Shown here: one piece after another, positions 18,701 to 26,557 of the stretch
Numbering within the stretch: position 1 is the first letter of the stretch
How the letters are laid out: the number at the start of each line of letters is the position of its first letter
Source of the DNA: Pseudoflavonifractor capillosus
GTDB lineage: Bacteria > Bacillota > Clostridia > Oscillospirales > Oscillospiraceae
Length of the DNA: 64,000 nt
Direction of reading: 5' to 3'
Assembly: GCF_016899775.1 (NCBI RefSeq)
Contig: NZ_JACJJE010000008.1
Coordinates: 1-64,000, forward strand
Position numbers and translations under genes: made by a program
Notes under the pieces: generated by a model
The model's database searches: none
What the model was told of the DNA's origin: nothing
The model's input: the letters and a program-made list of their open reading frames with translations, nothing else

Positions 18701-21700
18701 CCAACTTCCTTTTCCGTCCTTCTCTGTATAGGAAAGGGTAACCTGCGCTGTGCCGCTGTCATCGGTTTCGTGTTTGTTTTCACCCGTGTAGCCGTTGTCT
18801 TCGTTATACTTATCTACGAACACACTGTTGTTCACGGTGAAGGTGTAAGTGCCATCAGCGTTCTTAACCGCATTCGTCACAACAACATCTTTAAAGTCGC
18901 TGAGGTTATATGTTGCATCTGCATGCGCCACCTTGGAATTGGTGCACTCCACAACGACCTGGATGTCCTGGGCCAGGAGGTCGTCCTTAGTGGGCGCTTC
19001 AGGCTCGGGGGTAGTGGACTCGTTGCAGCTCACCCGCACGACGATGGGCGCGGAGCTGACAGTCCATTCCTCTCCGTCCCAGGTCAAAACAACCAGCACA
19101 TCGCCACCATACGGGTTGTGGGTATCCTTGCCCGTGTAATACTGGTCAGAGTTGTACTTGGCTGCATAGGCCTCGGCGTTCAAGGAGATGATATAGATTC
19201 CGTTTTCTAGGTCTGTGTCGTCATAGACGTTATAGCTGCCGTCCCAAACCCCATAGATCTTGGAGAGATGGCTGCTGTCACTGACACACTGTACTTTGAT
19301 CTGGTCATCCAGCAAATTCTCCAAGTCTTCGGGCGGAGTCAGGGGCTCTTCGGGGGCTTCAGATTGGGTAAACCAGACCTCGATCTTGCAATCCTTCTCC
19401 ACAGATTTGATGGTGTAGGTCCCATCATCAGGGATTTGGATCTCATAGCCGTCAAGGGTGGCCTTCTCATACTCGAAGCCCTGGTCGGGAGTAAAGGTGA
19501 TGGTGATATCCTCACCCTTTCGTGCCAGGATATAGCCCTGGACCTCTGTTCCATTGAAGGTCGCGGTACCGTTGTAGACTTCAACCGCCACCTTACAAGT
19601 TTCCACCACCGGAGGCAGAGCCTCGAAGTGTGCCTGGATCACGTAAGTTTCTCCGGCCCTGTAAGTATACAGCTTTTCTCCGTCATCCTTCAAATCAGCG
19701 GCCAACGAAATGGGCACGTCATTGCACGTCCACTGGACAAACTCTGCTCCATCCTCCGCGGTGGCAACGCCGATCAGAGCAATGGGCTCGGTCACAGGAG
19801 CATGATTTTCGTCGACATCAAGAGTTTCGGTCTGGAGCTCAGGAGTCACTTTGCCGAGCACCGGAGCAGCGGATTCATACCGGATAAATACCTGCCGGTA
19901 GTCCGGTGTGCCGTCGCCGGTGTCGTTGCCGTCGTCACCGATGTTGCCCTTCTCGTCTTTAGCGTAGACAACGATGAGCGTCATGTCCTGGCTGACATTC
20001 TCAAAAGTGTAGGAGCCATCTGTGCCGATGACCTCAGAGACATCAACATCATCGACTACCGCATAGTCCAGAGCATAGCCGGAATTTGCACTAAGCTGGA
20101 TTGTAGCGTCTTCTCCGCTATCAACCGGGAATGAAAGTTCTTGTTTGTCGTCTTGCTTGTCGTAAGAAACGGTACCGTTTGTGACTTTGACCGTGATGGT
20201 GTGGTCGGTCTCGCCGCCCTCGTTCTCACAGGTGACCTCAAATTCGACAGGAGCGCCGCTGTCTACCTTCCACTGATTGTCTACCAGTTTCAGGGTAATG
20301 GTTCTGGTCTGTTCCTCATCAGACAACGTGTGCCCAGGTGTAACGTCATTGTACTTTTTCACATACTCAGAGGGATCAATGTTAGTAACCTTCACATAAT
20401 AAGCGCCAATTCCCCCTTCGTCGTTGGCCCAGTACACGTCCTCGTCCTTCGGTTCGGTATAGGTTTCAGACAGAAGACCGTAGGTCGCAGGAGCATGCCC
20501 AGAGTCCTTAGTGACGCATGTCACTGTGACAGCACCTTTTCCAAGAAGGCCGGTGTCGTTCGGAATATCCGGGTCACCAGTCAGGTCGTCGTCGGTGGGG
20601 GCGGAGGGAGGAACATTGATGTGAATCTCAAGATATTCAACTCCAACCTGAGAAATTTGGAAATCGCCCGGTTCCTCACCTCTCGAAATGTTAAGTGTTT
20701 CTTCGCTCCCGTTAATGTTCACATACACCGTCATGCTGGTAATCTGTTCATAGGGAACATGTCCTGCTGGCCCAGAATTATCAACATAATAGAAGCCATT
20801 TCTCCATCCGTTCAAGGAATATTCAGGATCCGTATTTTCCCCATCGTTACCATTGATCTGAACTCCTATAACAGCTGTTTCAATATTTATATCACTTGTA
20901 ATCGTGCTGTCCGGATGTTTAGCATTATAGAGTTCAACAATCCGATTGGTCAGATGGTTATCATTGTTCATTACATGAATCTGTACACCACCGATATCAG
21001 ATGTTGAAACCTTTCTAGCGTAAACTGCCACATCATCTGCAATTTTATCAGAAGACAGGAAGGGAGCACCACCCCGAGGATTATAGTCCCAGTTTGTGAA
21101 GACATACTCCGTCCCATTTCCATATATAGGATTTTCGGGCATGTTCTCTTTCCCAACGCTTGCATTCGTGTCTACAAGTTGGACATCATAAAGAGTGTAT
21201 ACTCCACCAGTATAACCATCCTCTTCATTATAGAATGCCACTACCTGCTGATTGGGATTTTTGGCCTCTACACTATATGTATTTGCCTTGATTTCATCAA
21301 TATTGACATACCGCAACACACTGGCCGGGATGATTGCCGTGTGTTCTCCCGCATCATCTGTATAAACAATTTCTAACTGACGGATATTTCCAGGCTGAGC
21401 CTTATCTCCCGCAGCTCCAGTTACTGTCGTATACCAGTTTCTAATGTTATGGCCACCAGGAGCGTTATATCCCCAGTCCTGAGTCATTACGCCGGAATAT
21501 TTCTCCACGAAGCGCATTTGCACTCCGGTATCAGAGACGTGAGTATCTTCGCTGATTTTTACTCCGACAGCATTAAGAAGTGCTAGTGCCTGGACTTCTG
21601 TAAACTGATAATGAATCGTTTCTGCTATACCGTAATCAATCTCTCCGCCCTCAATTTCAGGGGAAACAAACTGGTCGCAGAGTGTAACGGTAATCGTAAT

Positions 21701-22105
21701 TGACGGATCTCCACTTACAGACAAAGGCGTAAATGACCATTTGTCCGCAGTTACTGTTTTAGCAGCACAATCTCCAGTGGAATTGCTTACAGAAATAGAT
21801 ACATCTAAAATATCATACTTTTCCTTTGCATTGGCACCGTCTAATAATTGAATTTCAATTTCATTGTAGCTGCGTGCGCCATTAGCAACATGGATTGTAT
21901 CCACCACTTCTGAGTTATATTCTGCCTGGACAGTCATCTTCAAGTCTGCACTGCCATTCGTATATCCCATGGAGATAATGTGATTCTCTCCCACAGCCGA
22001 ATCTGGTCCTTTTGCGCTCGCCGTCGGAATCATCCCGCAGAACAGGCTGAAGATCATGGCGACGGTCAGCAGCCAGCTCAGAGATTTCCGTAGCTTTCGT
22101 TTCAT
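15755..22105 (-). CDS. Giant SLH-anchored surface protein with repeated modules
   Basis: A 2,116-residue secreted protein. A signal peptide covers about residues 1-31. The N-terminal third is beta-rich. A module with cores such as VTCVTKDSGHAPATYGL and VQCVSDSSHLSKIYGV, a KYN...YTG element and a closing VxFxVxC strand occurs about four times between residues 500 and 1,270. An InlB-B-like segment (DLTFNANGGFFGS) and a module starting ITPADITIYTGG (about 1,387), shared with the left SLH protein, follow. An Asp/Gly linker near 1,760 precedes three SLH motifs at about 1,912-2,090. The ATG follows AAAGGAGCGAG. A productive promoter lies at 22,465-22,493, so this copy should be expressed while the left one is silent. 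Function is probably adhesion or S-layer; no enzyme domain is seen. Confidence 0.9.
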   Translation of the reverse strand: MKRKLRKSLSWLLTVAMIFSLFCGMIPTASAKGPDSAVGENHIISMGYTNGSADLKMTVQAEYNSEVVDTIHVANGARSYNEIEIQLLDGANAKEKYDILDVSISVSNSTGDCAAKTVTADKWSFTPLSVSGDPSITITVTLCDQFVSPEIEGGEIDYGIAETIHYQFTEVQALALLNAVGVKISEDTHVSDTGVQMRFVEKYSGVMTQDWGYNAPGGHNIRNWYTTVTGAAGDKAQPGNIRQLEIVYTDDAGEHTAIIPASVLRYVNIDEIKANTYSVEAKNPNQQVVAFYNEEDGYTGGVYTLYDVQLVDTNASVGKENMPENPIYGNGTEYVFTNWDYNPRGGAPFLSSDKIADDVAVYARKVSTSDIGGVQIHVMNNDNHLTNRIVELYNAKHPDSTITSDINIETAVIGVQINGNDGENTDPEYSLNGWRNGFYYVDNSGPAGHVPYEQITSMTVYVNINGSEETLNISRGEEPGDFQISQVGVEYLEIHINVPPSAPTDDDLTGDPDIPNDTGLLGKGAVTVTCVTKDSGHAPATYGLLSETYTEPKDEDVYWANDEGGIGAYYVKVTNIDPSEYVKKYNDVTPGHTLSDEEQTRTITLKLVDNQWKVDSGAPVEFEVTCENEGGETDHTITVKVTNGTVSYDKQDDKQELSFPVDSGEDATIQLSANSGYALDYAVVDDVDVSEVIGTDGSYTFENVSQDMTLIVVYAKDEKGNIGDDGNDTGDGTPDYRQVFIRYESAAPVLGKVTPELQTETLDVDENHAPVTEPIALIGVATAEDGAEFVQWTCNDVPISLAADLKDDGEKLYTYRAGETYVIQAHFEALPPVVETCKVAVEVYNGTATFNGTEVQGYILARKGEDITITFTPDQGFEYEKATLDGYEIQIPDDGTYTIKSVEKDCKIEVWFTQSEAPEEPLTPPEDLENLLDDQIKVQCVSDSSHLSKIYGVWDGSYNVYDDTDLENGIYIISLNAEAYAAKYNSDQYYTGKDTHNPYGGDVLVVLTWDGEEWTVSSAPIVVRVSCNESTTPEPEAPTKDDLLAQDIQVVVECTNSKVAHADATYNLSDFKDVVVTNAVKNADGTYTFTVNNSVFVDKYNEDNGYTGENKHETDDSGTAQVTLSYTEKDGKGSWTVAPGTSITFKVKCGASDTPELPTIDEILDVLYTKPVLVKCMNENREHEMEDEEYAVLEGTYKIGPLQQDENGDWTCYFEVNDPIPYLKQFINNTDSTQHMILDSNSQQILLVLIDGDWSAPNPDQYITTIEVTCDPTVVGSYDLTFNANGGFFGSEEAYGKEIYVKEDLVAGEHTLSSYVRSEDLVYSSTGEKVIFAGWTTEPQNKQVYRYNDADIPEIVETVTIEDQPVTVWAVWGYDEDEDGVADINEVVITPADITIYTGGTGYLGVTTNEDGDIVSDEALASGLPQPGYHIDLPANIQTWLGNGTTAENLATILHFEYNVEEGTAAGTRNWVMKYEGVYARDASGNPLRYVYTLEPSDDGNGKKIPVRILYKDGDTIVDDDKIDMSATAAHEEYTMTINPGELDQNKIQAKLTKGDESKTLNVFIGTGKLTIRSVVEKKDNTSVIAANESSVTGNEIAAVGNNASYVVNDSEVSIDVTNNKDRVQLLVDKVSDSDEFDRDMENASLTHAGMSDGACETAYLDLVDTENGNTVVTLGRGSMDIYWPMPENADAEGTFKVVHYVGMDRESTVDTGDLPTLDSVQVLHGDKQVSVVTTGGQQYIKFSTDSFSPFALVYETKDPGTDPGTDPDDDKDDDDHYTGGGGNDNDSDPTGNLSIELDVNGGDDEFTFTVYFTDEDGDDLKNNFYYNGDYTGTIGSGDEITLEGGDKIVIRNLPEGTRYEVIIETADGYTYVIDGEEGIIRTGTNEAEFTATRTVPLADPSVTGVSRWLNVTDHIAYLTGYPGGAFGPDNSMTRAEVAQMFYALLNNKNVTITKTFPDVPANAWYATAVNTLASLGMVSGDANGNYRPNDPITRAEFCVIALAFAYEPDNAVCYFSDVSRSDWFYTYVAQAASYGWIGGYTNGNFGPNDRITRAQVTTIVNNMLGRAADRDYVIDHQADLVQFTDLNRTYWGYYQIMEATNAHDYTKSNGTENWR

Positions 22106-22137
22106 GTTTTCTCGCTCCTTTCAAATTCGCATGGGTC

Positions 22138-22156
22138 CCCCGGCCCGCCGCCGGGG
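22138..22156 (-). promoter_or_regulatory. GC hairpin in leader of second SLH gene
   Basis: CCCCGG and CCGGGG pair around a 7-base loop, in the same position relative to the SLH start as the hairpin at 1,721-1,738. This supports a shared leader architecture. Confidence 0.4.
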
Positions 22157-22174
22157 AGGGGCTGCACACACACC

Positions 22175-22369
22175 TCAGGGGCCCCTCACCCCCCTGCTGG
22201 AATTCCAGCCGATGGAGAGCTGTTCGGCTCTCAGCAGACTGCAGCCGATCTGCTCCACCAGGCGATCCAATTGGGCCTGGAGGTCATCCCTCTTGACCTG
22301 CCACAGGCGTATAACACGCCGGGGATTGGCGCCCCGGCCCGCCCGACTTTTTCCAGCTGCAGTCTCCAT
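22175..22369 (-). CDS. Truncated recombinase-like leader ORF
   Basis: A 64-codon ORF that keeps only the ends of the 879-1,706 gene. The start (ETAAGK) resembles THAAGQK there, and the C-terminal part (LQAQLDRLVEQ, then RAEQLSIGWNS and VRGP) is almost the same. At DNA level AACAGCTCTCCATCGGCTGG is identical in both. The core-binding and catalytic regions are missing. The ATG at 22,369 follows GGTGGTGAG. It sits between the promoter and the SLH gene, as the longer version does at the left locus. It may be a deletion relic or a small translated leader. Confidence 0.55.
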   Translation of the reverse strand: METAAGKSRAGRGANPRRVIRLWQVKRDDLQAQLDRLVEQIGCSLLRAEQLSIGWNSSRGVRGP

Positions 22370-22464
22370 GTGCTCACCACCCTTCGGTCTGCACTTATTT
22401 ACGAAAAACAAATTTTGTCATAAATTTCTGCAGAACAACCAAACAGCTGCATATAGGTACTAGC

Positions 22465-22493
22465 ATTGTAGCACGGGATATCCAAATTTTCAA
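22465..22493 (-). promoter_or_regulatory. Promoter of second SLH cassette, facing the gene (ON)
   Basis: Minus-strand -35 TTGAAA (22,488-22,493), 17-base spacer, -10 TACAAT (22,465-22,470). The roughly 110 bp around it align without gaps to the invertible promoter at about 596-705. The perfect 14-bp inverted repeats of the left copy are not found here; only CACTTATTT at 22,392-22,400 recalls one. The promoter is therefore probably fixed in the productive orientation. Confidence 0.75.
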
Positions 22494-22521
22494 GATCTAT
22501 TTCCTGTATCTGGGTAAAATG

Positions 22522-23014
22522 TCTGTTTATTCAGTTATTCCGCATTTCCATGTTAATATTTCTCATTTTTCCATATATTATCTAACTTTTTCCATGAAAT
22601 CACATAAATTTCATAAAACGTCACATCCCTCTTTCGCCATCTTGACGGAAATTTAAATTTCGTCTCTCTTGCTCTATACACCCGCTCCCGCGCTGATCTT
22701 TCCCACATACTCCCAGCCTCCAGGCCGTCCGCACGGCTCCGCTTCCGCCGCCTGTGCACGCCCTCCGGCGGCAAATACACGGAACGATACAAAAATTTCA
22801 TCCATATTTTACAAACAGGCGGTGGCGCAGCACTCTCTTTTTACATTACTATTGTGGTACAGAACCCCGCGCCGGCCGCATTTTTTCCAGCGCGCCGATT
22901 TTGACCCGCAGCCGGCCTGCTCCCGGGGCTCAAGGGCGGGACTGCCGCAAAAAAGGATTTCTTTTCAACCGGAGAGAACATGTAAGTTTATTACAAGGCG
23001 AGAGGGATGTTGCT
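22522..23014. other. Intergenic region before the RpiR gene
   Basis: About 490 bp without a supported gene. The first 150 bp are AT-rich. The end holds the palindrome TGTAA-GTTTA-TTACA (22,981-22,995), just before the ribosome site of the regulator. The core recurs at 23,919-23,935 and may be an RpiR operator. No confident -35/-10 pair was recognised. Confidence 0.5.
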
Positions 23015-23896
23015 ATGCGGCACGATATTCAGGTTTTGGACCGGATCCGAAAGACTTACGCGTCCCTGCGGCCATCGGAACAGCGGGTGGCCGACTATGT
23101 GCTGAACCATCCGGAGACCTGCACCCAGCAGACCATCTCGGAACTGGCGGACCAGGTCCAGGTGAGCCAGCCCACCGTGGTGCGCTTCGTCCAGGCCCTG
23201 GGGTTCGGCGGCTTCCGAAACTTCAAATACTGCCTGCTGCGGGACCGCAGCCAGGGGACGGAGCGGGAGGCCTACTTCGACCACCTGGGGGGCTTTGACT
23301 TAAAACCCTGGGATCAGCTGGAGGACCTGCCGCTGAAAGAGGTGCGGGTGTCCGGCGGCCTGTTGGAGGAGACGCTGAAGTCTCTCTCCCCCCAGGAGCT
23401 GGACCGGGCGGTGCGGATGCTCGCCACGGCCCGAACCATTGATATCTATGGCGTGGAGAACTCCTGCACCCCGGCCGGCGACCTCCTGACCAAGCTGACC
23501 TACCTGGGGCTCTGCTGCCGGATGAACACCGACGCCTACCTGCAGCAGATCGGGGCGGCCCACCTGGGGGTGGCGGATGTGGCGGTGGCGTTCTCCCACT
23601 CGGGCTGCTCCATGGATACGGTGAAGGCGCTCAAGCTGGCCCGGAAGGCGGGGGCGGGCACCATCGCCATCACCAGCCGGAAAAATCCCCTCCTGGCCCG
23701 GTACGCCGACGTGTGCCTCTGCACCGGGGGCGAGGAAGCGGTGATCTACGGCACCGCCATCTTCTCCCGCATCCCCGACCTGGCGGTGGTGGACCTGCTG
23801 TACATGGGGATCATTCAGAGCGACTACGAGCGCTTCTCCCGCAGTCTGGACAAGAGCGGCGCGGTCATCGCCGACCGGGGCTATCCGGAGGAGTGA
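23015..23896 (+). CDS. RpiR-family regulator (HTH plus SIS domain)
   Basis: A 293-residue transcription factor. Residues 1-75 form the RpiR helix-turn-helix (TISELADQVQVSQPTVVRFV, then GFGGFRNFK). Residues about 125-260 are a SIS domain (IDIYGVENS, VAVAFSHSG, GAGTIAITS) that binds a phosphorylated ligand. The ATG at 23,015 is preferred to the long upstream extension because AGAGGGA lies eight bases before it and the protein then has family length. It directly precedes the aminoethylphosphonate genes, from which a terminator separates it, so control of that operon with a phosphonate intermediate as signal is a reasonable inference. Confidence 0.88.
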   Translation: MRHDIQVLDRIRKTYASLRPSEQRVADYVLNHPETCTQQTISELADQVQVSQPTVVRFVQALGFGGFRNFKYCLLRDRSQGTEREAYFDHLGGFDLKPWDQLEDLPLKEVRVSGGLLEETLKSLSPQELDRAVRMLATARTIDIYGVENSCTPAGDLLTKLTYLGLCCRMNTDAYLQQIGAAHLGVADVAVAFSHSGCSMDTVKALKLARKAGAGTIAITSRKNPLLARYADVCLCTGGEEAVIYGTAIFSRIPDLAVVDLLYMGIIQSDYERFSRSLDKSGAVIADRGYPEE

Positions 23897-23905
23897 GGGG
23901 CTCCG

Positions 23906-23953
23906 GCGGGGGCTTTTCTTGTAAGAAAATTACAAGAAAAGCCCCCGCTTTTT
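23906..23953 (+). terminator. Terminator with embedded operator-like palindrome
   Basis: A perfect 19-bp stem (23,906-23,924 with 23,930-23,948), loop GAAAA, followed by five Ts. The top of the stem is TTGTAA-N5-TTACAA, matching the palindrome at 22,981-22,995. Confidence 0.9.
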
Positions 23954-23998
23954 GATGCCTTTTTACGCTTCTCTAACGGAAACTTAAACCTTTTGCGC

Positions 23999-24028
23999 TT
24001 GTTTCCCGGGGCTGGAATTTGCTAGGAT
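23999..24028 (+). promoter_or_regulatory. Probable promoter of the phosphonate operon
   Basis: TTGTTT (23,999-24,004), 18-base spacer, TAGGAT (24,023-24,028), then a 67-base leader to the ATPase start. Confidence 0.5.
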
Positions 24029-24095
24029 TACACCGTCGCCGGACGTGCGGCGGCTCCCACATAAACTTTTGAAACCGAGAAAGGAGCGGTTTTTC

Positions 24096-24866
24096 ATGCT
24101 GGAACTGGAGCACCTTCAAAAGTCCTTTGACGGAGTGCCCGTACTCAAGGACATCTCCCTCCAGGTGGAGGACGGGGAGATCGTCTCCATCCTGGGCCCC
24201 TCTGGCTGCGGCAAGACCACGCTGCTGAACATGATCCTGGGGATCGTGGACGCCGACCAGGGCGCCATCCGCTACAACGGGGAGGACCTGACCCGCACCC
24301 CCATGGAGAAGCGGGGCTTCAACATCGTCTTTCAGGACTATGCCCTCTTCCCCAATTTAAACGTGCAGCAGAACATCACCTACGGCCTGCGGAACAAGCC
24401 GGGCATCTCCTCCCAGGAGGAGGTGGATGAGCTCATCGACCTGCTGGGCCTGCGGGAGCACCTGAACAAGCGCATCGACCAGCTCTCCGGCGGTCAGAAG
24501 CAGCGGGTGGCCCTGGCCCGCACCCTGGTGATGAAGCCCCGGATTCTCCTGCTGGACGAGCCCCTGTCCGCCCTGGACGGGGTCATCAAGGAGTCCATCA
24601 AGGACCGCATCAAGACCATCGCCCGGGAGTACCACCTGACCACCATCATCGTCACCCACGACCCGGAGGAGGCCCTCACCCTGTCCGACCGGGTGCTCAT
24701 CATCGACCAGGGAACCATCTCCCAGTACGCCAAGCCGGACGAGATCATCCACCAGCCCAAGAACGACTTTGTGCGCAAGTTCATTCTCCGCCAGCTGGAG
24801 ATCAAGCGGGGCAACATCTACGCCCTGTTCGGCGACCGCCCTCAGCTGGCCGGTGAGGCCGTGTGA
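24096..24866 (+). CDS. 2-aminoethylphosphonate ABC transporter ATPase
   Basis: A 256-residue ABC ATPase that powers uptake. Walker A GPSGCGKTT, Q-loop FQDYALFPN, signature LSGGQKQR, Walker B ILLLDEP and the H-loop VTHDPEEAL are all intact. The ATG at 24,096 follows AAGGAG at nine bases; the longer reading adds an unlikely tail. The class is that of polyamine, iron and phosphonate importers. The substrate is assigned from phnW and phnX at the end of the same operon. Confidence 0.85.
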   Translation: MLELEHLQKSFDGVPVLKDISLQVEDGEIVSILGPSGCGKTTLLNMILGIVDADQGAIRYNGEDLTRTPMEKRGFNIVFQDYALFPNLNVQQNITYGLRNKPGISSQEEVDELIDLLGLREHLNKRIDQLSGGQKQRVALARTLVMKPRILLLDEPLSALDGVIKESIKDRIKTIAREYHLTTIIVTHDPEEALTLSDRVLIIDQGTISQYAKPDEIIHQPKNDFVRKFILRQLEIKRGNIYALFGDRPQLAGEAV

Positions 24867-24877
24867 GGAGAGGCGCC

Positions 24878-26557
24878 ATGAGACGGAAAAATTGGGAGCT
24901 GAAGGGGATCTTCTGGATCATCACCCTTCTGTTCGTGGGCTTTCTGGCCGCCCCCATCCTCCTGCTGCTGGGCAAGTCCCTGCTGGGGGACGGGGGGCTC
25001 ACCGGGGAGTTCTATGTCTCGGTGGTGACCCGGGACGGGTTTCTCACAGCCCTGGGGAACAGCTTCGCGGTGGCGGCCGCGTCGGCCGTGGCGGCCACGG
25101 TCATCGCCTTCCTGATGGCCTACGCGGTCCACTACACCGAGCTGCCCAAGTGGGCTAAGCGGCTCATCACCGCCATCGCCACCCTGCCCATGTTCCTGCC
25201 CACCATCACCTACGGCTTCGCCATCATCTACTCCTTCGGCCGCCAGGGATTGCTCACCCGCCTGCTGGGGCGGCAGTTCTTTGACATCTACGGCTTCGGC
25301 GGGCTGCTGGTGGGCTATGTGATCTACACCATCCCGGTGGCCTTCCTGCTGATCCACAACACCATGGGCTTTGTGGACAAAAAGACCATCATCGTCTCCA
25401 AGGTCATGGGGGACCGGGACCTGGCCACCTTCTGGATTGCCATTCTCCGCCCCCTGCTGGGCACTCTGGCGGGCGCCTTCATCCAGGCCTTCTTCCTGTG
25501 CTTCACCGACTTCGGCATCCCCGCCTCGGTGGGCGGGGGGTATGAGGTCATCGCCACCCTCCTCTACAACCAGATGCTGGGGGGCATCCCCGACTTCAAC
25601 CGGGGGGCGGTCATCGCCATGATCATGCTCATCCCCTCCATCGGCAGCATCTGCATCCTCCAGCTGCTGGAGCGGTTCAACATCCGCTACACCCGCATCT
25701 CCCAGGCGGACCTGCGGAAGAACTCCCTGCGGGACACGGGCTGGGGCATCTCCAGCACAGTGATCTCGGTGGCCATCCTGTCCATCTTCGCGGTGATCTT
25801 TGTGGTCCCCCTGGTGGAGGAGTGGCCCTATCAGACCGGCTTCTCCCTGGAGCACTTTGCCGCCGTCTTTACAGACAATGAGCTGATCACCGTCTACTGG
25901 CACTCTCTGGTAATGGCCCTGCTCACCGCCTTCCTGGGCACCCTGGCGGCCTACGGTGCCGCCCTCATCACCGCCCGGAGCACCCTGTCCCCGCGGTACA
26001 AGCGGGTCATCGAGAGCATCGCCCTAGTGACCAACGCCATCCCCGGCATGGTGCTGGGCGTGGCCTACATGTTCCTCTTCTCCGGCACAGGGCTGCAGAA
26101 CACCCTGCTGCTGATGATCCTGTGCAACATCGTCCACTACTTCTCCACTCCCTATCTGATGATGAAGAACTCCCTGTCCAAGATGAACGCCGGCTGGGAG
26201 ACCACCGCCATGCTCATGGGGGACAGCTGGCTCCAGACCATCCTCCGGGTGGTCACCCCCAACGCCCTGTCCAGCCTCATCGAGGTGTTCAGCTACTACT
26301 TCATCAACTCCATGGTCACTATCAGCGCCCTCATCTTCATCGCCGGGGCCCGGACCATGGTCCTCACCACCATGATCAAGCAGCTGCAGTACGTGAACCG
26401 CTTCAACGAGGTGTTCGTCCTCTCCCTGCTGATCCTGGCCACCAACCTGATCGCCAAGGGGCTCTTCTCCTGCCTGGCCAGCTATAAGGCAACCCACCCG
26501 GTGAAAGAGCGCCGTCCCATCCAACTTTTTGCCAAAAGAAAGGAAGCTGTCCAATGA
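24878..26557 (+). CDS. Fused two-domain ABC permease for aminoethylphosphonate
   Basis: A 559-residue membrane protein with two complete inner-membrane permease domains in one chain (about 1-270 and 290-559). Each has about six hydrophobic segments and an EAA-like loop (VSKVMGDRDLATF in the first, ETTAMLMGDSWLQ in the second). Many systems use two separate subunits; here the fusion replaces both, as in some PhnU/FbpB-like permeases. The ATG at 24,878 has AGGAG seven bases upstream; a GTG at 24,863 is a weaker alternative. The gene overlaps the binding-protein start by four bases (ATGA). Confidence 0.88.
   Translation: MRRKNWELKGIFWIITLLFVGFLAAPILLLLGKSLLGDGGLTGEFYVSVVTRDGFLTALGNSFAVAAASAVAATVIAFLMAYAVHYTELPKWAKRLITAIATLPMFLPTITYGFAIIYSFGRQGLLTRLLGRQFFDIYGFGGLLVGYVIYTIPVAFLLIHNTMGFVDKKTIIVSKVMGDRDLATFWIAILRPLLGTLAGAFIQAFFLCFTDFGIPASVGGGYEVIATLLYNQMLGGIPDFNRGAVIAMIMLIPSIGSICILQLLERFNIRYTRISQADLRKNSLRDTGWGISSTVISVAILSIFAVIFVVPLVEEWPYQTGFSLEHFAAVFTDNELITVYWHSLVMALLTAFLGTLAAYGAALITARSTLSPRYKRVIESIALVTNAIPGMVLGVAYMFLFSGTGLQNTLLLMILCNIVHYFSTPYLMMKNSLSKMNAGWETTAMLMGDSWLQTILRVVTPNALSSLIEVFSYYFINSMVTISALIFIAGARTMVLTTMIKQLQYVNRFNEVFVLSLLILATNLIAKGLFSCLASYKATHPVKERRPIQLFAKRKEAVQ

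Noticed and set aside
22390-22400. CACTTATTT before the second SLH cassette as a functional inversion repeat
   Set aside because: Only nine bases match, it is not in the expected position relative to the promoter, and no partner repeat was found upstream to about 22,700.
596-22521. The two similar 110-bp blocks as the ends of one large transposon
   Set aside because: The blocks are promoters of separate SLH cassettes, one of them inside its own inverted repeats; no transposase or target duplication was seen.
22754-23014. N-terminal extension of the RpiR protein from 22,754
   Set aside because: The extra 87 residues are Arg/Phe-rich without similarity, and 23,015 has a good ribosome site and gives family length.
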